Shown: positions 33,497 through 40,678 of the stretch, piece after piece | How positions within the stretch are numbered: position 1 is the first letter of the stretch | Layout: every line of letters starts with the position of its first letter | Source: Acetobacteraceae bacterium | GTDB lineage: Bacteria; Pseudomonadota; Alphaproteobacteria; Acetobacterales; Acetobacteraceae | Length of the DNA: 64,000 bases | Direction: 5' to 3' | Assembly (NCBI GenBank): GCA_027482245.1 | Contig: JAIXWG010000070.1 | Location: 1 to 64,000 of the forward strand | Translations under genes and position numbers: made by a program | Notes under the pieces: model-generated | Told to the model about the DNA's origin: nothing | What the model saw: only the letters and a program-made list of their open reading frames with translations | Databases searched by the model: none

Positions 33497-34539
33497 GCGC
33501 GACCGACGAGCAGATCTACGCCACGCGCACCTTCACCGACACCGAAGTGCCGATGATCGAGCTGAAGGGCGTCTCCCGCCGCTTCGCCAAGAAGCTCGAC
33601 ATCGCGGCCAAGCTCGCGCGCAAGCTCGGCGCCGATGTGAAGGAGGAGGTGGTCCACGCCGTGGACCATGTCGACCTTCGCGTCCGCAAGGGCGAGGTCG
33701 TCGGCCTGGTGGGCGAATCCGGCTGCGGCAAGTCCACCCTCGGCCGCATCGTGGCGGGCATCCTGCCGCAATCCGAAGGCCAGGTGCTGTGGAACGGCCA
33801 GGACGTCGCCGGCCTGCAGGGCGATGCCGCGCGTACGGCCAAGCTACGCCGGCAGATGATCTTCCAGGATCCCTATGCCAGCCTGAACCCCCGCATGAAG
33901 GTGGCCGACATCGTCGGCGAGGCCCCGCAGGTCCATGGCCTGATCAAGCGCGGCGGCTTCGACGCCTATGTCGATGAGCAGATGCGCCGCGCGGGCCTCG
34001 ACCCCGCCTTCAAGCGCCGCTACCCGCACCAGTTCTCCGGCGGCCAGCGCCAGCGCATCGGCATCGCCCGCGCGCTGGCCGTGCAGCCCGAATTCATCGT
34101 CTGCGACGAAGCCGTGGCGGCGCTCGACGTCTCCATCCAGGCGCAGATCCTGAACCTGTTCATGCGGCTGCGGCGGGAACTGGACCTCACCTACCTCTTC
34201 ATCAGCCATGACCTCGGCGTGGTGGAACATCTCAGCGACCGCGTCGTGATCATGTATCTCGGCCGGGTGGTCGAGGAAGCGCCGACCGAGCGGGTCTTCA
34301 CCGCGGCCAACCACCCCTATACCCGCAGCCTGCTGGACAGCGTGCCCCGCATCGGCAACCGCAAGCGCGCCTTCGCGACGGTGAAGGGGGAGATCCCGTC
34401 CCCCCTCAATCCGCCCAGCGGCTGCCACTTCCACCCCCGCTGCCCGCTGGCGTTCGACCGCTGCAAGGTGGAGGTGCCGAAGCTGAAGACGGTGGACAGC
34501 CTGCACCGCAGCGCCTGCCACCTGAACGACGCGGCCTGA
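33493..34539 (+). CDS. ABC transporter ATP-binding protein, DppF/OppF type
   Basis: A 348-residue ATPase, the second of the heterodimer. Walker A GESGCGKS, Q-loop IFQDPYASLNP, signature SGGQRQR, Walker B IVCDEAVAALD, FISHDLGVVEHLSD, and a C-terminal CHFHPRCPLAFDRC cluster. It has an unusual N-terminal insertion of about 25 residues rich in Lys and Ala (FAKKLDIAAKLARKLGADVK, about 31-50) between the first beta strands. It is the last gene of the importer operon; the stop codon lies inside a 14-bp tandem repeat. Confidence 0.93.
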   Translation: MSATDEQIYATRTFTDTEVPMIELKGVSRRFAKKLDIAAKLARKLGADVKEEVVHAVDHVDLRVRKGEVVGLVGESGCGKSTLGRIVAGILPQSEGQVLWNGQDVAGLQGDAARTAKLRRQMIFQDPYASLNPRMKVADIVGEAPQVHGLIKRGGFDAYVDEQMRRAGLDPAFKRRYPHQFSGGQRQRIGIARALAVQPEFIVCDEAVAALDVSIQAQILNLFMRLRRELDLTYLFISHDLGVVEHLSDRVVIMYLGRVVEEAPTERVFTAANHPYTRSLLDSVPRIGNRKRAFATVKGEIPSPLNPPSGCHFHPRCPLAFDRCKVEVPKLKTVDSLHRSACHLNDAA

Positions 34540-34576
34540 ACCGGGGGGGCTGAACCGGGGGGCCTGAACCGAGGGG
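34535..34576 (+). repeat. 14-bp tandem repeat, three units, spanning a stop codon
   Basis: Three adjacent units CCTGAACCGGGGGG, GCTGAACCGGGGGG and CCTGAACCGAGGGG. The first unit carries the TGA of the ATPase gene. This looks like slippage duplication of the gene's 3' end. Confidence 0.85.
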
Positions 34577-34616
34577 ACGCTTGCGCGAGGGGGGGCGCTT
34601 GGGGGATCAAGGGGGC

Positions 34617-36395
34617 ATGAGCATCGCCGCTGATCTTCTCCCCCCCGACACCCCGATCGACTATGTCGTGGTCAGCTTCCTGGGCGACCTGCCGCTGCTC
34701 CGCCTCCAGGCGCGGAGCTTCGCCCTGTTCCATGCGCCGGACGACATCGGCCGCATCATCGTCGTCAACAACGACAACGATCCCCCCGCCTTCGCCCAGC
34801 GCTTCGAGGCGGAGGTCCGCCCCCTCTACGCCGCGCTGGCCGGGAAGGTGGAGGTGGTGCCGGCGGATGACCTGCTGCCGGGCATCACGGGGTCCCGCCG
34901 TGGCTGGCGGCGCCAGCAGGCGCTGAAGCTGGCGGCCTGCCGCCTGGTGACCGCGCCGGTCAGCATCGCCATCGACAGCAAGAACCACCTGATCCGCCCG
35001 GCGGGCAAGGCGCTGTACCAGACGGCGGAAGGGCGGCTGATCGTCCCTGGGCGCAAGCGCTGGTCGGTGCCGGATGCCTGCCTGACCTATTTCGGCGTGG
35101 CGCCGGAAGCCTGGCCGGCGGAAGTCGCCAACATCGTCACGCCCTATCCGCTGGTGACGCGCCTCGTGCTGTCGCTGCTGGAGGAGCTGGAGCGGCGGGG
35201 CGAGGACCTGGCCACGCTGTTCGAGACCAAGGGCGAGTTCTTCGAATTCGCGCTCTACCACGCCTGGCTGGTCGCGCAGGGGGAGGACGGGCTCTACGAC
35301 CTCCAGGCGCCGGTCATCGCGACGGGCTTCTGGCCGCACAAATTCCCGGATCCCGAGCGGCCGCTCCGCCGCCTGGTGGCGCAGACGGGCCTGCCGCATG
35401 TCCACTGGCTGGCCATCCATCGCAAGGCGCGGGCCCTGCCGCCGTCGCTGCGGGACGTCATCATCGGCCTCTGGCAGGGCTTCGGCCTGACGGAATCGAC
35501 GGAGGAAGGCGCGGCCATCCTCGCCGGCGGCGCCGCGGTGGAGGAAGCGCCGGACAGCGCGGAGCCGCCGGAGGATGAGGCGCGGGAGGAGGGGGAGGCG
35601 ACGCCCGCCGCCGCCCCTCCGGCCGCGCCGGCGGTGCCGGAGGTCGATCCCGTCGATGCGCTGCTGATCCCGGGCTTCCGCACGGGGCGGGAGACGCTCG
35701 ACATCCTCAAGGTCTTCGCCGGGCTGGCGGGGCCGCGGGTGCTCGACCTCGGCTGCTATCGCGGCGGGTCGACGCTGGTGATGGCGCTGCTGGGCAAGCA
35801 TGTGGAAGCGCTGATCGATGGCCGCTTCTGGCCCGACCGCCTGGCGCCGATCCTGGAGCCGCGCGGGATGCGGGCGCTGAACCTGCCCTATGAGCAGTAT
35901 GAGCCGGAGGCGCCGCTGGACGGCATCTGGGCGTCCCACGTGCTGCAGAACCAGCGCAATCCCGGGCTGTTCCTGGATCGCTGCCGGCGCCACCTGAAGG
36001 ATGATGGCTGGCTGGCGGTGGTGGTGCCGCCGCTGCGGTCCCGCATCACGGCGGGGAAGGTCAATCCGGGCTGGAACCTCGGCGCGCTGATGTATGCGCT
36101 GCTGGCCGCGGGCTTCGACCTGACGCGCGGCCATTTCCTGACGCATGGCTTCAACGTCGTCGCCATCGTGCCGAAGGCCGCGCGGGTGCTGGAACGCCAC
36201 GCGGACGCCTTCGCCGACCCGTCGCTCTGGCCCTTCAAGCTGGATGCGCGGCGGGGATTCGAGGGCGATATCGGGTCCTGCAACTGGCCGCAGGAATTCC
36301 GCGACCGCATGGCGACCGGCCTGTCCGAGCTGGCGCTGGAAGGGCCGGACGCCGCGCTGGCCGAGGCCAGGCGGCTCGCCACCATCTGGGTCTGA
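34617..36395 (+). CDS. Fusion: DUF6492-type glycosyltransferase-like domain plus methyltransferase domain
   Basis: A 592-residue two-domain protein. Residues 1-310 resemble DUF6492-type glycosyltransferase-like proteins: IDYVVVSFLGDLPLLRLQAR, IIVVNNDND (an acidic strand end), GSRRGWRRQQALKLAAC and an IAIDSKNHL strand. A Glu/Ala/Pro linker (about 310-350) leads to a class I methyltransferase domain with motif I VLDLGCYRGG (375-384), GIWASHVLQNQRNPG and a hydrophobic VVVPPL strand. Both halves could modify one cell-surface glycan, but no substrate can be named. The ATG after AAGGGGGC is preferred over a TTG twelve codons earlier. Confidence 0.75.
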   Translation: MSIAADLLPPDTPIDYVVVSFLGDLPLLRLQARSFALFHAPDDIGRIIVVNNDNDPPAFAQRFEAEVRPLYAALAGKVEVVPADDLLPGITGSRRGWRRQQALKLAACRLVTAPVSIAIDSKNHLIRPAGKALYQTAEGRLIVPGRKRWSVPDACLTYFGVAPEAWPAEVANIVTPYPLVTRLVLSLLEELERRGEDLATLFETKGEFFEFALYHAWLVAQGEDGLYDLQAPVIATGFWPHKFPDPERPLRRLVAQTGLPHVHWLAIHRKARALPPSLRDVIIGLWQGFGLTESTEEGAAILAGGAAVEEAPDSAEPPEDEAREEGEATPAAAPPAAPAVPEVDPVDALLIPGFRTGRETLDILKVFAGLAGPRVLDLGCYRGGSTLVMALLGKHVEALIDGRFWPDRLAPILEPRGMRALNLPYEQYEPEAPLDGIWASHVLQNQRNPGLFLDRCRRHLKDDGWLAVVVPPLRSRITAGKVNPGWNLGALMYALLAAGFDLTRGHFLTHGFNVVAIVPKAARVLERHADAFADPSLWPFKLDARRGFEGDIGSCNWPQEFRDRMATGLSELALEGPDAALAEARRLATIWV

Positions 36396-36401
36396 GGGGC
36401 C

Positions 36402-37154
36402 TCAGGTCCGCTTCTGCAGCGGCTCCCGCGCCGTGCCGCGGCCGCGACCCGGGGGATCGGACGGATCGCTGTCCGAGGTGCCGGTGGAAGGCGGGCGGCT
36501 GCCGCCGCGGCCCCGGCCGGGCGGGTCGTTCGGGTCCGTGTCCGTCGGCCCGCTGGCGCCCTTCTGCGCCGGGCGGTTGCCGCCGCGCCCGCCATTGACG
36601 GCGTCGGAGGGGTCGCTGTCCGTCACGCCGGTGCGGGGCTGGCGGCCGCCATTGGGCGGGTCGCTCGGGTCGTTGTCCGTGACGCCCGTGCTGCCCTGGC
36701 GGCTGCCGCCGCGGCCCTGGCCGGGCGGGTCGCTCGGGTCGCTGTCGGAGGTGCCCGTCCCCTGCCGGTTGCCGCCACGGCCGCGGCCCGGCGGGTCGCT
36801 CGGATCGCTGTCGGAGGCACCGGCATTGGGGCGGCTGCCGCCGCGGCCCTGGCCGGGCGGGTCGTTCGGGTCGCTGTCGGAGGTGCCGGCATTGGGGCGG
36901 CCACCGCCGCGGCCATTGCCGGGTTCGTCATTCGGGTCGCTATCCGTCAGGCCGCTGCGCGCCGGGGGCGGGGCTGTGTTGCCGCCCCCCTTGCCGCTGC
37001 TGCCGCCACCGCTGCCGGGGTTGGGGCTGCCGCCGCCGCCGGACTTCGCCCCCTGGGCCAGGGCCGTGCCCGGCAGGGCCGCGGCACCGCCCAGGCTGGC
37101 CAGGCGCAGCACCAGAAGGCGGCGGACCAGGGGGGACCCATCGGATACGGACAT
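36402..37154 (-). CDS. Secreted protein with eight Asp-rich tandem repeats
   Basis: A 250-residue low-complexity protein. A twin-Arg-like signal region (SPLVRRLLVLRLASLGGAA) is followed by a Gly/Ser-rich stretch, then eight units of about 18-26 residues with the core DSDPSDPPGRGRGGSR and variants (D-x-D-P-x-D). Such D-x-D-x-x-D spacing resembles calcium-binding repeats, but no known repeat family is matched; Arg/Gly content also suggests binding to acidic polymers. The ATG follows AAGGAG. The DNA repeats are direct and in frame, so copy number may vary between strains. Confidence 0.7.
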   Translation of the reverse strand: MSVSDGSPLVRRLLVLRLASLGGAAALPGTALAQGAKSGGGGSPNPGSGGGSSGKGGGNTAPPPARSGLTDSDPNDEPGNGRGGGRPNAGTSDSDPNDPPGQGRGGSRPNAGASDSDPSDPPGRGRGGNRQGTGTSDSDPSDPPGQGRGGSRQGSTGVTDNDPSDPPNGGRQPRTGVTDSDPSDAVNGGRGGNRPAQKGASGPTDTDPNDPPGRGRGGSRPPSTGTSDSDPSDPPGRGRGTAREPLQKRT

Positions 37155-37403
37155 GCGGCGCTCCTTGCTTCCGGCCATGTTCCGGTGCCGGTGGCGCCAG
37201 GACAAGACCTTTCCGGGATGGCAGGCTGAGGGCGACATGAAGGCACGGCCCGGTGCAACGCGGCCGGATCGGTTCGGGTTTTGTGCGACTCGGCGTGGCG
37301 CGCCATGGTCACGGCGCCGTCACCGCCCCTTACGCCGGCGCAGGGACCCCGGCCCGGGCTGGCCACGTTGAGAACAGAACCTCAACATGGAGCTTGCGGC
37401 TAT

Positions 37404-37418
37404 GTTCACTCTATGTTC
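37404..37418 (+). promoter_or_regulatory. LexA (SOS) box GTTC-N7-GTTC
   Basis: GTTCACTCTATGTTC is a perfect match to the alphaproteobacterial LexA operator GTTC-N7-GTTC. It ends 10 nt before the ATG of a small membrane protein and would sit between a possible -35 (TTGCGG, 37394-37399) and -10 (CTCATA, 37418-37423), so LexA bound here should block transcription. The transcript may be nearly leaderless. A further dyad, GTTGAG-N8-CTCAAC (37367-37386), lies upstream. Confidence 0.75.
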
Positions 37419-37428
37419 TCATACTCTC

Positions 37429-37632
37429 ATGAGCACCATCGCCCTCGACTCCCGCCTGTCCGCCGGCGCCGTCCCGGCCGATCTCCGCATCCCGCTGCCG
37501 CCCCGTGGCCGCCGCCTGGCACAGGCCGCGGTGCGGGAGCCCGCCTGGCGGGAGGCCATGCGATGGTCGCTGATCGGCCTGACCGCCAGCATGGCGGCGG
37601 GCGAGGTCGCGCTGATGCTGTTCGGGCCCTGA
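37429..37632 (+). CDS. 67-residue single-pass membrane protein under SOS-type control
   Basis: A short protein with a charged, Pro/Arg-rich N-terminal half (IPLPPRGRRLAQAAVREPAW) and one C-terminal hydrophobic helix (about 46-66, WSLIGLTASMAAGEVALMLF). No family is recognised. It begins 10 nt after a perfect LexA box, so it is probably induced by DNA damage. Known SOS genes of this size and topology are cell-division inhibitors (SidA/DidA in Caulobacter), so a similar role is inferred, without sequence similarity. In-frame ATGs at 37387 and 37402 would place the LexA box within the coding sequence. It converges on the sensor kinase gene. Confidence 0.6.
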   Translation: MSTIALDSRLSAGAVPADLRIPLPPRGRRLAQAAVREPAWREAMRWSLIGLTASMAAGEVALMLFGP

Positions 37633-37638
37633 GCGGGC

Positions 37639-38985
37639 TCAGACCGGCAGGGTGGCCAGGGCCTGCAGTCCGCCAGTCGGCCGGTTCCTGAGCACCACGT
37701 CCCCGCCATGCGCCCGCAGGATGTTGCGGGCGATCGGCAGGCCGAGGCCGGTGCCGCCGGTTTCCCGGTTCCGGCTGGTCTCCAGGCGCCGGAAGGGCTG
37801 GAAGACGTTCTCGAGCTCCGATTCCGGCACGCCGGGCCCGTCATCCTCCACCGTGATCCGCACCAGGCCGCCGGCTGGCGGGATCAGCGCGAGGCGTGCC
37901 GCGCCGCCATAGGCGACTGCATTGCCGATCAGGTTGGCCAGCGCCCGCTTCAGCGCCCCGGGCCTTGCCATCACGGTCAGGTGTTCCGGCCCCTCATAGG
38001 CGATGGCATCGGCGAAGTCCGGTCGCGCATCCGCCGTCTCGTCCAGCACCGTCCGGCAGAGGGAGGCGAGGTCCACGGGGACCGAGGGCTCACCCGTCGA
38101 TTCGTCCCGCGCGAAGGCGAGGGTGGCGGCGATCATCGCCTCCATCTCATCCAGGTCCGCCAGCATCTTCCGCCGCTGCTCGTCATCGTCGAGGAACTCG
38201 GCGCGCAGCTTCAGGCGCGTGATCGGCGTCTTCAGGTCGTGCCCGATGGCGGCCAGCATCTGGGTGCGGTCGCCGACATAGCGGCGGATGCGCTCCGCCA
38301 TCGTGTTGAAGGCCTTTGCCGCGGTCGCGACCTCGGAGGGACCATCTTCGGGCAGCGGCGGTGCGTTCACGTCGCGGCCGAGCCGGTTGGCGGCCTCCGC
38401 AAGCGACCGCACGGGCCGCGTCAGGCGCCGCACGGCCCAGATGGTCAGCAGCGCCGCCGTCAGCGTCATCAGCACGAAGGCGACGAGGAAATGCTCGGAA
38501 TGCCAGGGGCGCGGCGGGGGGAATTCGAGCCGCAGGTTCAGCCAGCCCTGGTCCGGGAAGCGGAAGCTGACGGTCAGCAGGTCTGGCCGCGGGTCGAAGG
38601 AGACCAGCACGTCGCGCGGCCGGAAGCGCGGCGGCGCACCCATCATCGCCTCCAGCCGGAACATGCGGATCAGCGGCGGGGGCGGGGGCGGGAAGCCGGG
38701 ATGGGCGTGGGGCTCGGCGTCGTAGCTCGCGCGGAGGCCCGGCGGCATCTCGAGGTCCGCCAGCATGCCGGCGCGGCGATCGGGGGGCAGCTGCAGCAGG
38801 CTGCGCCAGACGCTGAAGACGCGCTGGGAGATCTCCCGCCCCTGCTGCAGGCGCTGCAGGTCCACGCGGTCCAGCGCATGGATGGTCAGGCCCGCGACCT
38901 GCACCACGACCAGGCCGAAGATCAGCACCACGGCGGTGCGGCCGGCCAGGCTGCAGGGCCACAGCCAGCGCGTCCAGCGGAACAA
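37639..38985 (-). CDS. Sensor histidine kinase (EnvZ/OmpR-pathway type)
   Basis: A 448-residue inner-membrane kinase. Two helices (about 15-38 and 164-186) flank a periplasmic domain of about 125 residues with a Pro run (HAHPGFPPPPPP). HAMP (about 186-238), H-box AAIGHDLKTPITR with phosphoacceptor His249, and the ATPase part with N-box LANLIGNAVAYG, EDDGPGVP and GTGLGLPIARNI follow. The partner regulator gene is directly upstream, with 2 bp between its stop codon and this start. Signal unknown; the His/Pro-rich periplasmic loop could bind metal. Confidence 0.94.
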   Translation of the reverse strand: MFRWTRWLWPCSLAGRTAVVLIFGLVVVQVAGLTIHALDRVDLQRLQQGREISQRVFSVWRSLLQLPPDRRAGMLADLEMPPGLRASYDAEPHAHPGFPPPPPPLIRMFRLEAMMGAPPRFRPRDVLVSFDPRPDLLTVSFRFPDQGWLNLRLEFPPPRPWHSEHFLVAFVLMTLTAALLTIWAVRRLTRPVRSLAEAANRLGRDVNAPPLPEDGPSEVATAAKAFNTMAERIRRYVGDRTQMLAAIGHDLKTPITRLKLRAEFLDDDEQRRKMLADLDEMEAMIAATLAFARDESTGEPSVPVDLASLCRTVLDETADARPDFADAIAYEGPEHLTVMARPGALKRALANLIGNAVAYGGAARLALIPPAGGLVRITVEDDGPGVPESELENVFQPFRRLETSRNRETGGTGLGLPIARNILRAHGGDVVLRNRPTGGLQALATLPV

Positions 38986-38987
38986 GG

Positions 38988-39716
38988 TCAGGCCCGTTCC
39001 ACGGTCGAGGCCAGCACATACCCCCCACCGCGCACCGTCTTGATGACCTGCGGGTTGCGCCCGTCATCCTCCAGCTTGCGGCGAAGGCGGGAGACGGCGA
39101 CGTCGATCGCGCGGTCGAAGGGCCCGGCCTGGCGGCCGCGCAGCAGGTCCATCAGCATGTCGCGCGTCAGCACCCGGTTCGGGCGCTCCACCAGCACCAT
39201 CAGCAATTCGTATTCGCCGCCGGTCAGCGGCACCTCCACCCCCTGGGGGTTCAGCAGGCGCCGGCGGGCGGGCTCCAGCACCCAGCCGGAGAAGCGGATG
39301 ACCTTGGCGGGTGGCTCCTGCGACGGGCCCGTGCTGCTGTCGGCCGTGGCGCGGCGCAGCACGGCACGGATGCGGGCCAGCAATTCGCGCGGGTTGAAGG
39401 GCTTGGCGACGTAGTCGTCGGCGCCGAGTTCCAGCCCGACGATCCGGTCCGTCTCCTCCCCCATCGCCGTCAGCATCACGATCGGCACTTCCGACTGGCT
39501 GCGCAGCCAGCGCGCGAGGTCGAGGCCCGATTCGCCCGGCATCATCAGGTCCAGCACCACCAGGTGGTAGCGGCCGAGCGGCCAGAGCTTCCGCGCCTCA
39601 CGCGCATCGCGCGCGGCGGTGACGCGGAGCGACTGCTTTTCCAGGAACTTCGTCAGAAGCTCGCGGATCTCGCGGTCGTCATCGACGATCAGGATGTGCG
39701 GTGCGGTGGCGTCCAT
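38988..39716 (-). CDS. OmpR-family response regulator
   Basis: A 242-residue two-domain regulator. The receiver has Asp12/13 and the phosphoacceptor Asp56 in VVLDLMMPGESG, then the conserved Thr (MLTAMGEET) and Lys (VAKPFNPRELLAR). The C-terminal winged helix contains LTGGEYELLMVLVERPNRVL and IDVAVSRLRRKLEDD. The start giving MDATAPHILIVDDD is preferred; an ATG four codons earlier is also possible. It is the first gene of the regulator-kinase pair. Confidence 0.94.
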   Translation of the reverse strand: MDATAPHILIVDDDREIRELLTKFLEKQSLRVTAARDAREARKLWPLGRYHLVVLDLMMPGESGLDLARWLRSQSEVPIVMLTAMGEETDRIVGLELGADDYVAKPFNPRELLARIRAVLRRATADSSTGPSQEPPAKVIRFSGWVLEPARRRLLNPQGVEVPLTGGEYELLMVLVERPNRVLTRDMLMDLLRGRQAGPFDRAIDVAVSRLRRKLEDDGRNPQVIKTVRGGGYVLASTVERA

Positions 39717-39798
39717 GACGTGTAACATAGCGCGGTGCAGCCCCATCCGAAGCGCCATCCGCGCCGTGATGTTGCGCTGTGTGACGGGGGCGGCGGGC

Positions 39799-39813
39799 GC
39801 AACGAAGCGTTGC
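39799..39813. promoter_or_regulatory. Dyad GCAACG-AAG-CGTTGC upstream of the response regulator gene
   Basis: Perfect 6-bp arms with a 3-nt spacer, 83 bp upstream of the regulator start. A related GTTGCGC lies nearby, so it could be an autoregulatory operator. No promoter hexamers were recognised. Confidence 0.35.
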
Positions 39814-39875
39814 ACTTCATGACCTTCCGGCCCCTCTGCCCGTAACCTTCCCATGGCCATATGCGAAGCACGGGG

Positions 39876-39948
39876 CGCCACCCCCTTCGCCGCGGCTTCC
39901 CCCGTCTTCCCGCCGCGGCGGCGACCCCCCTCGCACCCAGGGGTGGCG
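39876..39948. repeat. Nested inverted repeats before the AlkA-type gene
   Basis: Outer arms CGCCACCCC / GGGGTGGCG (39876-39884 and 39940-39948) enclose inner arms CGCCGCGGC / GCCGCGGCG (39888-39896 and 39912-39920). Both are perfect 9-bp pairs. It could form a branched stem in the RNA or DNA just ahead of the glycosylase gene. Confidence 0.6.
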
Positions 39949-39967
39949 TCGTGTAGTGGCGGCGGGG

Positions 39968-40678
39968 ATGGTCTCCTCCCTCCCATCCCCGCCGCCCTTC
40001 TTCCCCCATCCCCCGAACTGGGCGCGGGACGGCCTGGCCGCGCTGGCGGCGATCGATCCCGACATGGCCCGCATCGAGCAGACGGCCGGGCCCTTGCCCT
40101 GGCGGTCGCGGCCCGCCGGTTTTTCCGGCCTGCTGCGCACGATCTGCGGGCAGCAGATCTCCAATCAGGCGGCAGGCGCCATCTGGGGAAGGCTGTCGGC
40201 GATCCCCCATGCGCTGGAGCCCGCGGGGCTTCTGGCACTGGATGATGCGACGCTCTGCGGCGTGGCGGGGCTGTCCCGCCCCAAGGCCGCGCATGCGCGG
40301 TCGCTCGCCACCGCCATCCTCGACGGCACGCTGCGGCTGGATGCGCTGGATGCGATGGGGGATGAGGAGGCGGTGGCCCATCTCTCGGCCGTGAGGGGCC
40401 TCGGCCGCTGGACGGCGGAGGTGCACCTGCTGTTCGCGCACGACCGCCGCGACATCTTCCCGAGTGGCGACATCGCGCTGGCCGCCAGCGTGGTGCACCT
40501 GAAGGGGCTGGACGAACGCCCGAAGCCGAAGGCCCTGGCCGAGTATGCGATGTGCTGGCAGCCCTGGCGGGGGCTGGCCGCGCGGCTGCTCTGGCACCAT
40601 TGGCGCCAGGTCACGGGCAGGCCGCTGATCGAGGATGGCTTGCCGCTCGCCCCGCCCGGCGGCACGGTCGGCCCATGA
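39968..40678 (+). CDS. DNA-3-methyladenine glycosylase II (AlkA-type, HhH-GPD)
   Basis: A 236-residue base-excision repair enzyme that removes alkylated bases. It carries ICGQQISNQAAGAIW (59-73), the helix-hairpin-helix GLGRWTAEV (144-152) and the catalytic Asp168 in FPSGDIAL. It lacks the N-terminal regulatory half of E. coli AlkA, the common short form. The ATG start is chosen; a GTG four codons earlier is also in frame. It overlaps the aminotransferase gene by 4 nt (ATGA). Confidence 0.93.
   Translation: MVSSLPSPPPFFPHPPNWARDGLAALAAIDPDMARIEQTAGPLPWRSRPAGFSGLLRTICGQQISNQAAGAIWGRLSAIPHALEPAGLLALDDATLCGVAGLSRPKAAHARSLATAILDGTLRLDALDAMGDEEAVAHLSAVRGLGRWTAEVHLLFAHDRRDIFPSGDIALAASVVHLKGLDERPKPKALAEYAMCWQPWRGLAARLLWHHWRQVTGRPLIEDGLPLAPPGGTVGP

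Noticed and set aside
34581-34617. TTG start giving a 12-residue longer glycosyltransferase-methyltransferase protein
   Set aside because: The extension is low-complexity Gly/Arg sequence and the ATG at 34617 has a better ribosome site; the longer form is possible but less likely.
36402-37154. CRISPR array
   Set aside because: The repeats are in frame, encode an Asp-rich protein, vary in sequence and have no unique spacers of fixed length; no cas genes are near.
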